Shown in pieces: positions 43,146 to 55,552 of a DNA stretch of 64,000 nucleotides; position 1 is the stretch's first letter, and every line of letters begins with the position of its first letter. The stretch comes from Glandiceps talaboti (lineage: Eukaryota > Hemichordata > Enteropneusta > Spengelidae), in contig NC_135566.1 of the NCBI RefSeq assembly GCF_964340395.1, positions 20,851,584-20,915,583 of the forward strand, written 5' to 3'. The notes beneath the pieces were generated by a model that saw only the letters and a list, made by a program, of their open reading frames with translations, was not told the DNA's origin and ran no database searches. Position numbers and translations under genes: made by a program.

Positions 43146-44646
43146 CTATTTTGAAATCATTAAGATAATATAAATATTAATGCTAATGTGCCTGAAATTG
43201 TCACAGATCTACACATAATAGATAAGAAATGAACAACTCTTTCAGGTGTTGTCAGTGTATCTTTTTGATTGCCTTAAAGGCCATGCCATAGTTGTCCTTT
43301 TTGAACTGAAATCCTATGACATAATGTACAAACTAAAGAACTTGTTGAAGTCACTACTTCTGTGTTAATACACACAGGACTTCTTAGGCATTAAAATTTT
43401 ACTAAATACAAAATTATTGTACATTTGTATGGTTACATGAACTATATGTGCAAACATTGTTATGCAGTACTATTTATCTACCCTTTTCCTTTCTCGTGTG
43501 CTGCTATGACTATCCACTGACTTTACATCGTTGACATTAGTCTAGTCTAATCATTTTCCTTTTCTACGCTCTTTCTCTCTCTCACTCTCTCTGTCTCTCT
43601 GTCTCTCTGTCTCTCTCTCTCCTCTCCTCTCCCCTCCCCTCCCTCTTTCCTTCCCTCCCTCCCTATCCCCCCCCCAATCCATGTGGGAGATGTTTGCATA
43701 GCATGAATAGGGACTATGCTCAATGTAAATCTCCAAATTTGCAATAGTGTTATGCTCAGAAACATCGAAAAGACTCATCAAAAGTAAAATTAAACTTTGT
43801 TTTTACAAAGGCACTCAAATAAACTTTTCAACAATAGTGCATGTTGGCATTGATCATGATCAGAACTAACACTTGATATTTGTGCCGCAATACTATGACA
43901 CATCATCGGACTATGGGAGCGCATATTATAAGACTTAAGTCTAGATCAGAACAGGCCACAGTAAACAGTTCTTAACAAGTAGCTAAGTAGCATGCGTTTA
44001 TGATGTAATTAAATGTATTTGATCAGAATGAATTTTTTTGACAAATACATGGTGTGGCACAATGTCTGGAGTATTTTTAGTCAAACTTTGAACTATAACT
44101 TATTGAACGTGGAAAAAACATTTAGTGTTTAGTACAGCACAGCTGTGTAAATACTCGAGTTCCGGGACACGCAAGTAACATGATTTTCATTTTATAAATT
44201 ATATAAACACACAGTATACAAACCTGTATTCAACTCATTCAGTATATTTCAACCGGGTATGGTAAACAGCACAGTTACTCTCGGTAATCCAATTCACTCC
44301 TTTGTTTTATTTCTTTTTGTCTTACGTCTTACCAGTATTTACCAAAAAAGATAGTGATTCTCAGCTTGGTCGTTAATTATTCAGGATTACGTCATGTTGG
44401 TGTAGACATGCATAATAAACCCATGTGATAAAATCCTTCCCATTTAAGTGGTGGTAGAATTAAGGTATTGTAGTTTGTATCCAATAGATACAGTAGAACT
44501 TATATAATGTGTCAAGTGTACAAACAGTATAACAGTATTTAGATCCTTAGGTCAAAGATTTAAGCTTTATAAAAAGAGTTGGCTTCTCACCACTGCCTTG
44601 AGGAGAAAAGGTACAAATCAGGATAAATTCATGTTATCTACTAGTT
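43146..44646. other. unique region with a CT-rich tract
   Basis: No gene recognised. A polypyrimidine tract of CTCTCT, CTGTCT, CCTCTCC and CCCTCC runs lies at 43563-43680; arginine/glutamate-rich minus-strand frames through it are artefacts. Confidence 0.55.
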
Positions 44647-44749
44647 GGTACGTTAGCTCAGCTGGTTAGAGCACTCTGACTTGTGTTTAGGGGATGTGGG
44701 TTCAATTCCTACATGTGTAGGGGATGTGGGTTCAATTCCTACATGTGTC
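44647..44749 (+). tRNA. tRNA-like sequence with duplicated 3' half (probable pseudogene or SINE head)
   Basis: The A box TAGCTCAGCTGG and B box GGTTCAATTCC are present. Acceptor strand GGTACGT (44647-44653) pairs at all seven positions with ATGTGTC (44743-44749), allowing G-U pairs. D stem GCTC/GAGC and T stem GTGGG/CCTAC form. An anticodon arm TCTGA-CTTGTGT-TTAGG would give anticodon TGT (Thr) but needs an extra base before it. The 3' half (AGGGGATGTGGGTTCAATTC plus CTACATGTGT) is tandemly duplicated, so two T arms exist. The first-repeat product would end ATGTGTA. These defects favour a pseudogene or tRNA-derived repeat. Confidence 0.5.
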
Positions 44750-45106
44750 ACTTTTCTTTCCTCATAACAAATTCATAATAGTATGTTTACTGCATTTACA
44801 GTGCAGTCTACTGCTTCTCTAGTCTTAGTACATGTATGTCATTGAGCATTTATTGTATTTGTGTGTATACAAAAGATTGCTCATCATTTTCATCACAATT
44901 AGTCTCCATACACGATCTTTGTCTTTCCAACACTAGAGGGCAGTCTACAAAATGGACAAGAAATGTAATTTGACAATTTAGTGTATTACATGTGTACAAT
45001 ACAACTCAACAGGCATTGTTTTATGCCATTCTGCTGTATATCTATTGTGTACTATTTGTCAGAAGGAATAGCTCTTAGCATGTTATTAAACAGTTTGGAA
45101 TCACTG
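44750..45106. other. unique spacer before the 52-bp satellite
   Basis: No gene or element recognised. Confidence 0.5.
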
Positions 45107-48100
45107 AATGGCTGATATCTTTGCTATACTAATGTATATACATTTATAAGCCGTATAAAATGGTCGATATCTTTACTATACTAATGTATAGACATTTATA
45201 AGCCATATAAAATGGCCTCCCCCACCTGTACCCCTGTTTGTACCCCTATCTGTATCCTTTTGATAACTGTTAGATGTCCAACTAATGTATATACATTTAT
45301 ATTATAAGCTATATCAAATGGTCGCTATCTTTGCTATAATGTGTATTCATTAAAATTTTATAAATAAGCTATATCAAATGGCCATTATCTTTGCTATACT
45401 AAATAAATGTATATACATTTATATTGTAAGCTATATAAAATGGCCGCTATCTTTGCTATACTAATGTATATACATTTATAAGCCGTATAAAATGGCCGCT
45501 ATCTTTGCTACACTAATGTATATACCTTTATAAGCCATATAAAATGGCCGCTATCTTTGCTATACTAATGTATAGACATTTATAAGCCGTATAAAATGGC
45601 TGATATCTTTGCTATACTAATGTATATACATTTATAAGCCATATATAAAATGGCCGCTATCTTTGCTATACTAATGTATAGACATTTATAAGCCGTATAA
45701 AATGGTCGATATCTTTGGTATACTAATGTATAGACATTTATAAGCCGTATAAAATGGCCGATATCTTTGGTATACTAATGTATATACATTTATAAGCCGT
45801 ATAAAATGGCCGCTATCTTTGGTATACTAATGTATATACCTTTATAAGCCGTATAAAATGGCCGCTATCTTTGGTATACTAATGTATAGACATTTATAAG
45901 CCGTATAAAATGGCCGCTATCTTTGCTATACTAATGTATAGACATTTATAAGCCGTATAAAATGGCCGATATCTTTGGTATACTAATGTATATACATTTA
46001 TAAGCCGTATAAAATGGCCGCTATCTTTGGTATACTAATGTATAGACATTTATAAGCCGTATAAAATGGCCGCTATCTTTGCTATACTAATGTATAGACA
46101 TTTATAAGCCGTATAAAATGGCCGATATCTTTGGTATACTAATGTATATACATTTATAAGCCATATAAAATGGCCGCTATCTTTGCTATACTAATGTATA
46201 TACATTTATAAGCCGTATAAAATGGCTGATATATTTGCTATACTAATGTATAGACATTTATAAGCCGTATAAAATGGCCGCTATCTTTGCTATACTAATG
46301 TATATACATTTATAAGCCGTATAAAATGGCTGATATCTTTGCTATACTAATGTATATACATTTATAAGCCGTATAAAATGGTCGATATCTTTACTATACT
46401 AATGTATAGACATTTATAAGCCATATAAAATGGCCTCCCCCACCTGTACCCCTGTTTGTACCCCTATCTGTATCCTTTTGATAACTGTTAGATGTCCAAC
46501 TAATGTATATACATTTATATTATAAGCTATATCAAATGGTCGCTATCTTTGCTATAATGTGTATTCATTAAAATTTTATAAATAAGCTATATCAAATGGC
46601 CATTATCTTTGCTATACTAAATAAATGTATATACATTTATATTGTAAGCTATATAAAATGGCCGCTATCTTTGCTATACTAATGTATATACATTTATAAG
46701 CCGTATAAAATGGCCGCTATCTTTGCTACACTAATGTATATACCTTTATAAGCCATATAAAATGGCCGCTATCTTTGCTATACTAATGTATAGACATTTA
46801 TAAGCCGTATAAAATGGCTGATATCTTTGCTATACTAATGTATATACATTTATAAGCCATATATAAAATGGCCGCTATCTTTGCTATACTAATGTATAGA
46901 CATTTATAAGCCGTATAAAATGGTCGATATCTTTGGTATACTAATGTATAGACATTTATAAGCCGTATAAAATGGCCGATATCTTTGGTATACTAATGTA
47001 TATACATTTATAAGCCGTATAAAATGGCCGCTATCTTTGGTATACTAATGTATATACCTTTATAAGCCGTATAAAATGGCCGCTATCTTTGGTATACTAA
47101 TGTATAGACATTTATAAGCCGTATAAAATGGCCGCTATCTTTGCTATACTAATGTATAGACATTTATAAGCCGTATAAAATGGCCGATATCTTTGGTATA
47201 CTAATGTATATACATTTATAAGCCGTATAAAATGGCCGCTATCTTTGGTATACTAATGTATAGACATTTATAAGCCGTATAAAATGGCCGCTATCTTTGC
47301 TATACTAATGTATAGACATTTATAAGCCGTATAAAATGGCCGATATCTTTGGTATACTAATGTATATACATTTATAAGCCATATAAAATGGCCGCTATCT
47401 TTGCTATACTAATGTATATACATTTATAAGCCGTATAAAATGGCTGATATATTTGCTATACTAATGTATAGACATTTATAAGCCGTATAAAATGGCCGCT
47501 ATCTTTGCTATACTAATGTATATACATTTATAAGCCGTATAAAATGGCTGATATCTTTGCTATACTAATGTATATACATTTATAAGCCGTATAAAATGGT
47601 CGATATCTTTACTATACTAATGTATAGACATTTATAAGCCATATAAAATGGCCGATATCTTTACTATACTAATGTATAGACATTTATAAGCCGTATAAAA
47701 TGGCCGCTATCTTTGCTATACTAATGTATAGACATTTATAAGCCGTATAAAATGGCCGATATCTTTGCTATACTAATGTATATACATTTATAAGCCGTAT
47801 AAAATGGCCGATATCTTTGCTATACTAATGTATATACCTTTATAAGCCGTATAAAATGGCTGATATCTTTGCTATACTAATGTATATACATTTATAAGCC
47901 ATATAAAATGGCCGATATCTTTGGTATACTAATGTATAGACATTTATAAGCCATATAAAATGGCCGCTATCTTTGCTATACTAATGTATAGACATTTATA
48001 AGCCATATAAAATGGCCGATATCTTTGGTATACTAATGTATAGACATTTATAAGCCATATAAAATGGCCGCTATCTTTGCTATACTAATGTATAGACATT

Positions 48101-50362
48101 TATAAGCCGTATAAAATGGCCGATATCTTTGCTATACTAATGTATAGACATTTATAAGCCGTATAAAATGGCTGATATCTTTGCTATACTAATGTATATA
48201 CATTTATAAGCCATATAAAATGGCCGCTATCTTTGCTATACTAATGTATAGACATTTATAAGCCGTATAAAATGGCTGATATCTTTGCTATACTAATGTA
48301 TATACATTTATAAGCCATATATAAAATGGCCGCTATCTTTGCTATACTAATGTATATACATTTATAAGCCGTATAAAATGGCTGATATCTTTGCTATACT
48401 AATGTATAGACATTTATAAGCCGTATAAAATGGCCGATATCTTTGGTATACTAATGTATAGACATTTATAAGCCGTATAAAATGGCTGATATCTTTGCTA
48501 TACTAATGTATAGACATTTATAAGCCGTATAAAATGGCTGATATCTTTGCTATACTAATGTATAGACATTTATAAGCCGTATAAAATGGTCGATATCTTT
48601 GCTATACTAATGTATATACATTTATAAGCCGTATAAAATGGCCGATATCTTTGCTATACTAATGTATAAACATTTATAAGCCGTATAAAATGGCCGCTAT
48701 CTTTGCTATACTAATGTATATACATTTACAAGCCGTATAAAATGGCCGCTATCTTTGCTATACTAATGTATATACATTTATAAGCCGTATAAAATGGTCG
48801 ATATATTTGCTATACTAATGTATATACATTTACAAGCCGTATAAAATGGCCGCTATCTTTGCTATACTAATGTATATACATTTATAAGCCGTATAAAATG
48901 GTCGATATCTTTGCTATACTAATGTATATACCTTTATAAGCCATATAAAATGGCCGCTATCTTTGCTACACTAATGTATATACATTTACAAGCCGTATAA
49001 AATGGTCGATATCTTTGCTATACTAATGTATATACATTTACAAGCCGTATAAAATGGCCGCTATCTTTGCTATACTAATGTATAGACATTTATAAGCCGT
49101 ATAAAATGGCCGCTATCTTTGCTATACTAATGTATATACATTTATAAGCCGTATAAAATGGCCTATATCTTTACTATGCTAATGTATAGACATTTATAAG
49201 CCGTATAAAATGGCCTATATCTTTGGTATACTAATGTATATACATTTATAAGCCGTATAAAATGGCCGATATCTTTGCTATACTAATGTATAGACATTTA
49301 TAAGCCGTATAAAATGGCCGCTATCTTTGCTATACTAATGTATATACATTTATAAGCCATATAAAATGGCCGCTATCTTTGCTATGCTAATGTATAGACA
49401 TTTATAAGCCGTATAAAATGGCCGATATCTTTGCTATACTATTGTATATACATTTATAAGCCGTATAAAATGGTCGATATCTTTGCTATACTAATGTATA
49501 TACATTTATAAGCCGTATAAAATGGCCGCTATCTTTGCTATACTAATGTATAGACATTTATAAGCCATATAAAATGGCCTATATCTTTGGTATACTAATG
49601 TATAGACATTTATAAGCCATATATAAAATGGCCGCTATCTTTGCTATACTAATGTATATACATTTATAAGCCGTATAAAATGGCCGCTATCTTTGGTATA
49701 CTAATGTATAGACATTTATAAGCCATATATAAAATGGCCGCTATCTTTGCTATACTAATGTATAGACATTTATAAGCCGTATAAAATGGCTGATATCTTT
49801 GCTATACTAATGTATATACATTTATAAGCCATATATAAAATGGCCGCTATCTTTGGTATACTAATGTATAGACATTTATAAGCCATATATAAAATGGCCG
49901 CTATCTTTGCTATACTAATGTATAGACATTTATAAGCCATATAAAATGGCTGATATCTTTGCTATACTAATGTATATACATTTATAAGCCGTATAAAATG
50001 GTCGATATATTTGCTATACTAATGTATATACATTTATAAGCCATATAAAATGGCCGCTATCTTTGCTATACTAATGTATAGACATTTATAAGCCGTATAA
50101 AATGGTCGATATCTTTGCTATACTAATGTATATACATTTATAAGCCATATAAAATGGCCGATATCTTTACTATACTAATGTATAGACATTTATAAGCCGT
50201 ATAAAATGGCCGCTATCTTTGCTATACTAATGTATATACATTTATAAGCCGTATAAAATGGCCGCTATCTTTGCTATACTAATGTATATACATTTATAAG
50301 CCATATAAAATGGTCGATATCTTTGCTATACTATTATTACTAATAATACATTTATAAGCTAT
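45107..50362. repeat. 52-bp satellite array (about 100 copies) with 1,218-bp higher-order repeat
   Basis: Monomers contain TATACTAATGTATATACATT, TATAAGCCGTATAAAATGGC and CGCTATCTTTGC. The first 2.4 kb consists of two adjacent 1,218-bp blocks (45107-46324 and 46325-47542) that look identical wherever compared, including a non-monomer insert starting CCTCCCCCACCTGTACCCC (45216 and 46434) and odd TATATTATAAGC units. From 47543 a third block starts but lacks the insert, and ordinary monomers follow to 50362. Both CCGTATAAAATGG and CCATATAAAATGG forms are mixed throughout. Confidence 0.97.
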
Positions 50363-50941
50363 ATCAAATAATGATAAACATACATCATATCCTCTGTGAG
50401 TGATCATCAACATAAAACCCCTGTGACTGATTACCAACATCGCCTTACAACAGCTGTGACTATAATAATTAGGTATGCCGTAATGTTGTTAATTTATTTT
50501 ATGTAAACATGTGTAATTGGTGCAAATGACATGATAGATCATTTCATTTTTATATTTGCCTTGTGCTAGCTTCACTGAACACGTGAAACTTTCCAAAAGA
50601 TGGTTTGTGTTTACGTCAGAATGACGCAGGTCCATTGAAAAGATCAACGGGTTTCCACCAAAAAGGGACCAATTAGCCACAACAACAAAACAGGGAAATC
50701 ATACAAACACATATAAAGATTCTTCTCATTAAATACTGTTTATAAGTTATTATTTTTTGTCTGTTACCTTGGCAATGCAGTACACGAGGTTGCATGATTG
50801 TCTAACAAACCACACACAGACAGATTGATTGATTTCACATTAATTGCACCCCCTGAAAAATGATGTTTTCAAGCCCTTCATTCACCTTGAAATGGACTAC
50901 AATATCTAATTGACAGTCCTCACTGAGCATGCTCACAAGGG
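50363..50941. other. unique AT-rich spacer
   Basis: No gene or element recognised. Confidence 0.5.
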
Positions 50942-51064
50942 CTTTATAGCTACTGTATGTATTACCTTTATAGCTACTGTATGTATTACCTTTATAGCTA
51001 CTGTATGTATTACCTTTATAGCTACTGTATGTATTACCTTTATAGCTACTGTATGTATTACCCT
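50942..51064. repeat. 24-bp minisatellite (5 copies)
   Basis: Units of CTTTATAGCTACTGTATG plus TATTAC, almost perfect. Confidence 0.95.
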
Positions 51065-51127
51065 AGTACATTGATGTAGTAGGAAGAATAGCCCATCTAA
51101 CAAAGGTGTGGGTAACCTAGTCTAGCT

Positions 51128-51366
51128 GTCATCACAGTTGCAGTCACACAGCCAACAAATACTGTCATCACAGTTGCAGTATGTCACAGCCAACACACAC
51201 AGTCATCACAGTTGCAGTCACACAGCCAACAAATACTGTCATCACAGTTGCAGTATGTCACAGCCAACACACACTGTCATCACAGTTGCAGTCACACAGC
51301 CAACACACACTATCATCACAGATGCAGTCATACAGCCAATGTACACCGTCATCACAGTTGGAGTCA
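51128..51366. repeat. 36/38-bp minisatellite (about 6.5 copies)
   Basis: Units contain GTCATCACAGTTGCAGT and CACAGCCAACA; 36-bp (CACACAGCC) and 38-bp (ATGTCACAGCC) forms alternate, making a 74-bp dimer. Later units are more diverged. Confidence 0.9.
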
Positions 51367-51637
51367 CATGCAGACTATTTTATTTAGATTTCTATTGTAC
51401 ACCACAGTCATCATAGTTGTATATAGTCGCACAGTAAACAATTTTTTTTTTACCAATACAGAAGTTGTGCCGATCAACTACACATAAGCTGCTATAACTC
51501 AGTGCAAAAACAAGAATCCAACTTTAGCCTGACACATTGCATCTGTTCAGCCAGCCTTTTTACCAAATTAGAATCAAATTTAAAATTATGGTTAAATTTT
51601 AATTAGATTGTAAATTTGATATTTAATTGTTTGATTT

Positions 51638-51686
51638 TTAGCACAACAGAACTGAGGTTCAGTAGTGCTATAGGGATCACCTGGCA

Positions 51687-51735
<49 letters not shown>

Positions 51736-51747
51736 GTGTGTGTGTGG

Positions 51748-51814
<67 letters not shown>

Positions 51815-52610
51815 CAACTTAAAGTCAAAAACTACTGAACCAATTGCCATGATATTTGATGGGTTCATTACCTTGAGTGTCTAGTTGGGAAATTGTTCAA
51901 ATCAAAATGATCGCATCACAGGTGTGTGATTTGGGTAAAAATATGTGATTTTTGGTCAAAAAACTTAAACTCAAAAACTACTGGGCAGATTTGGCTGAAA
52001 TTTGGGTGAAACATTCTTCAGGGTGTTTTTACTAAGAATTGTTCACGATATGATAGTCCTATCAATGATATGCAAAATAGGGGTAAAATGTGTCTTTTTG
52101 GTTAAAAATCTGTAATTCCAAAATCACTGGGCCGATTGGACTGAAATTTAATGGGAGTGCATCTAGGGATATATGGACAAAGAAATATTAAACATACAAT
52201 GATTCCATGAGTGATATGCAAATTAGGTGTAAAAATGTTCATTTTTGGTCAAAAACTTATATCTCAAAAAGTACTCGGTCAGTGAGTCTGAAACTTGGAC
52301 AGATGTTTCTGAAAGTGTTATTCTGCAGATATTCTTCAAAACATTTTGACCCAGTTGGCCCTAGCAACCATGACCGTGCCCTTAGCAACAGCCAGAACTT
52401 AAAAACTATTGGGCAGATTGGGCTGACATTTGGATGAAACATTCTTCAGGGTGTTTATACTCAAGAATTGTTCATAACATGATGAGCCCATCAGTGATAT
52501 GCAAATTAGGGCTAAAAATGTGTCACTTTGTTCAAAAGTCTTTAATTCCAAAACTACAGAGCAGATTGGACTGAAATTTGATGGGGATGCATCTAGGGAT
52601 GTATGTGTAG
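51638..52610 (+). mobile_element. Helentron-like element (copy 5), 3' truncated
   Basis: 5' end TAGCACAACAGAACTG with hairpin partner GGTTCAGTAGTGCTA, then (GTCT)n at 51688-51734 and (TG)n to 51811, then four core repeats (CAAAAACTACTGGGCAGATT, GATATGCAAATTAGG). A single 3' unit (CCTAGCAACCATGACC) is followed by further core repeat sequence rather than more 3' units. No 3' hairpin is present. Confidence 0.8.
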
Positions 52611-53133
52611 ATTTGTCCTCATTAATAGCTGACACAGTGAGAACAGTACATTGTTAATTAGCTATTATAATGTTTATTTTACTATTTCCTCTGGTGGTAA
52701 AATGTGTAGCATGACCAGTTTGGTTTATGACTTGGTTATATAATATGTTGTAAGACAGCTGTTTCATCACCTACCCATATAAAATGAATGTAGCTGGTGT
52801 TTATTGCAATAAGACAACCAAGAAAGTTAAACCTGTTACATTGGTATGACTTTGTTCCAAATTGATTTTAAAAAATAAAGAAGTACAAAACCTTGTAGAC
52901 ACATCACTTTAAAGTTTGATTAGGATATTGCTATACTTGTCTTGTACACTTCCAACATAGTATAGCCGGATTACAGTGTATTATGATGGAAATTAGTTAT
53001 GAAAATTTTGTTTTGGTTACAACTTTAAATCTTCAAAAAATTATATATCTATCATTGCCCTGAACATGAAGTTGTGTGACAACGCAATATTTGCGCTATT
53101 TTTTGTTTAAGTTTTTTTCCTTCTCATTTACAG
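52611..53133. other. intron sequence upstream of the PHD exon (inferred)
   Basis: Non-repetitive AT-rich DNA ending in a strong polypyrimidine tract and acceptor (GTTTTTTTCCTTCTCATTTA then CAG at 53131-53133). Confidence 0.5.
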
Positions 53134-53229
53134 TTACAGAAACAACCAATGAAATAGTTTGTATCATATGTAAGAATGGCATATCCGAGTTTCCCAATGA
53201 GATTGTCTTGTGTGACAAGTGTGGTCTTG
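53134..53229 (+). CDS. MTF2: internal exon of a Polycomb-like (PHF1/MTF2/PHF19) protein: first half of PHD finger 1
   Basis: The exon is bounded by a polypyrimidine tract plus CAG (53131-53133) and a consensus donor GTAAGT (53230-53235). It is 96 bp, both flanking introns in phase 1. The frame (first complete codon ACA) reads TETTNEIVCIICKNG then ISEFPNEIVLCDKCGL, giving two CxxC pairs separated by 13 residues, the first four zinc ligands of a C4HC3 PHD finger. The spacing and the words EIVC.IC and PNE.V.CDKCG match the first PHD finger of MTF2-type Polycomb-like proteins, nuclear PRC2 accessory factors. The exon ends at CGLG; the remaining His/Cys ligands must lie on another exon, not found here. 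The Tudor exon expected upstream was not found either. Another PHD protein remains possible. Confidence 0.72.
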
Positions 53230-53584
53230 GTAAGTCATGTCTTCTTGTATTATTATGTAGACGAGATGTTACCTTGAAGCTGCATATAGATAGTTAACAT
53301 CTGCCATGGCATTTGTTAACTTTGTAGAATGATGTAAAAATCACTTGGAAGTTAAAAGGAACTGTGTAGATTATAACTGCAACGTTTCCATCACTTCCAT
53401 CTGTCATTACATTTTATATTCTGAAATAAATAACTCCCCTCTTCACATTGACCCAAGAATAGCTGTCCTGTCTATGTCACTGATCTGTGACACTGATAGC
53501 TCTCACCTATACTCAGCTTGTTATAGAATCCTATATCAAATGGATCTGATTTGGAAATATTCCATAAGCCGATTGGTTGACTGT
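53230..53584. other. intron sequence downstream of the PHD exon (inferred)
   Basis: No repeat or further exon recognised. An 80-codon plus-strand open frame at 53345-53587 has no family signature. Confidence 0.45.
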
Positions 53585-53585
53585 T

Positions 53586-53712
53586 GACAGTCGTTCGTGC
53601 CTTTTTTGCTATGTTTTGTCTAAAATTAAAGTCGTCACTTCGCTCCAATCTGGAGCAATACTATATACCGTGTACTGATTGAACAGTGAGTGCTGGAGGC
53701 ACAAGCGACTGT
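53586..53712. mobile_element. small foldback (MITE-like) element, copy 1
   Basis: The left arm GACAGTCGTTCGTGCC (53586-53601) is matched by the inverted right arm GGCACAAGCGACTGTT (53697-53712). The next segment, TTTTTTGCTATGTTTTGTCT, is also found in reverse at 54341-54371, so a second copy lies 0.7 kb away. The middle contains a second small hairpin, GCTCCAATCTGGAGC. No coding. Confidence 0.6.
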
Positions 53713-53814
53713 TCTTCCTTGCGATGCCCTCACACGATAACAGTAAGAAAATTTGTACTGTAGAATCTTTGACATTGGGGTCATAGTTCTCAAAGCTTGT
53801 CAATCAAAATCAAT

Positions 53815-53940
53815 ATGGCGTCGCCAGAGTCACCAAACGAGTTAACATATCAAGAGGCATTGGAGAAACTTGGATATTCACACGTGAAAATTATATGCAT
53901 GATAACAGCCCATGAGTTGGAACCATTTGAGCTCCTTTGA
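53815..53940 (+). other. possible first coding exon (weak)
   Basis: An ATG in fair context starts a 41-codon frame beginning MASPESPNELTYQEALEKLG. The stretch TYQEALEKLGY resembles the short motif preceding the first membrane helix in SV2/SVOP-like transporters, and CAC|GTGAAA could be a weak splice donor. If no splice is used, a stop follows at 53938. It lies between the two foldback copies. Evidence is thin and no later exon was found, so it is not called a CDS. Confidence 0.25.
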
Positions 53941-54300
53941 CTCGCAGCTAGCTACATTGTAGTAGACTGTACATGCCACCATAGACAAGTAAGCATGATA
54001 ATGAAATTGCTGTGTTGGGCATCGAGGTCGTCGAACGATGTCATTTACAAATGTCAAAAAAAACATGGTTTCAAGCTTTAACAAAGAAAGATAGGAAAGG
54101 TAAATTACTTGATTATGACAATCAAAATACATTTATGAGGTCAAATTTGCACTGCAGTGTACGTGTATACGTATATGCGTTGAATAATGAGTGATCTTAC
54201 ATTGAACTGTATGCAAATCATACGATAGAGTAACGCCCAATTCCATGATGTCACATGATGAATAAGTAATACTAATAGAAAGGGAGATACAGCGAGCTAT

Positions 54301-54394
54301 GACAGTCGTTCATGCCTTTGGTATTCGGTGCTACGACTTTGTTTTAGATGAAACATAGCAAAAAAGGCACAAACGACTGTCGACAGTCTAGCTG
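54301..54394. mobile_element. small foldback (MITE-like) element, copy 2
   Basis: Left arm GACAGTCGTTCATGCCTTT and right arm AAAAGGCACAAACGACTGTC are inverted copies. Internal AAACATAGCAAAAAAGG matches copy 1 in reverse. Together the two copies form a larger inverted pair around 53.7-54.3 kb. Confidence 0.6.
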
Positions 54395-55551
54395 ATTGGG
54401 TGCATGGGGGAGTGATTAACTATGTCAGACTGTTTGATTATTCAAATGAAGTCATTATGTAAATGTACATATGTAACTGCAACCCCCTACAAGTACCCAA
54501 CATCTGATGTGTGATAATTTGCATGTAATTGACACCTTATGCAAATATTATGTAAATATACCAAGAGTTATGTAAATTTACCCTCTGGGTGTTCTGATTA
54601 TGGATTTTGGGGTGTGGTTAACTTAATAAGTTTGAATGGCCACTATTACTACATGCATAACAAGCTTAGTGTAGGTGAGAGCTGCCAGACACAGGTAAAC
54701 AAATATCACCCACTGTGAATAAAGTACACTAAATGTATACATTCCTATAGGAACCTACAGGGATCATTCATGTTTTGATGAGGAGCGTCACAGTAGCAAA
54801 AGTGTTTTGCTAACACCTCTTACAAATGTTGGTATTATCAATAATTAAACATGTTGGTTTATGAACTCATCCTTTGTAGAACACTCACTATATGAATACA
54901 CGTTTTCAATTTTCAAAGAAGATATCGACCAAAATTCTTACTGTGGGATATTCAGTTTTGAACATACCACCATGTTGAGTGCAGGTAAAGCCACACCTTC
55001 TTTTTCCCTGTAACCATGTAGATTTTATACATATTTACCCTTCTTGTTCCAATTACAATTATGTAGAATTTACACACAACTTTTATTCTTGTGTCTATCA
55101 TTATCAATCTGGCCCATAATCAAGGTTTCTTCCCTACCCTGTAAATTTCTATGACTAGATTTTTAAGTATTTAAATATTTGTTGAATTGTTGAAACACAA
55201 AAAAAGTTTTACTTAAATTTCACCTTTCTAGGACAGAAAAGAGTAATGATAAAACTAAAATCACTAACATGAAGATTTCAAGGATCAGATTAAAAAAAGA
55301 AATCTATAATTTCGAATAGATTCTTAATTGAAATGGACTGGTTGATTTTGTTAGATTCTATAAATTCCCTAGTCAAAGAGCAGTATAATCTCTGCCCCAT
55401 ATGGCAGCTTGCTCAGACACCATCTGACTATTATAATCTGTTTTGTTTTCAAAAAAAAGAAGAAAAGTCATAGGTCTGAGATAATGGAAGCTTTAGGACT
55501 GGAAAGGTTTACAATCTGAACTACATTGTATACCGTATTATACCAGATTTT
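54395..55551. other. unique AT-rich spacer
   Basis: No exon, RNA or repeat recognised; a search by eye for the second half of the PHD finger (GYHQ.CH-like) found nothing here. Confidence 0.5.
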
Positions 55552-55552
55552 T

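Noticed and set aside
51592-51868. His/Thr and Cys/Val repeat proteins over (GT)n and (GTCT)n
   Set aside because: Microsatellite part of a Helentron-like element, open in several frames at once.
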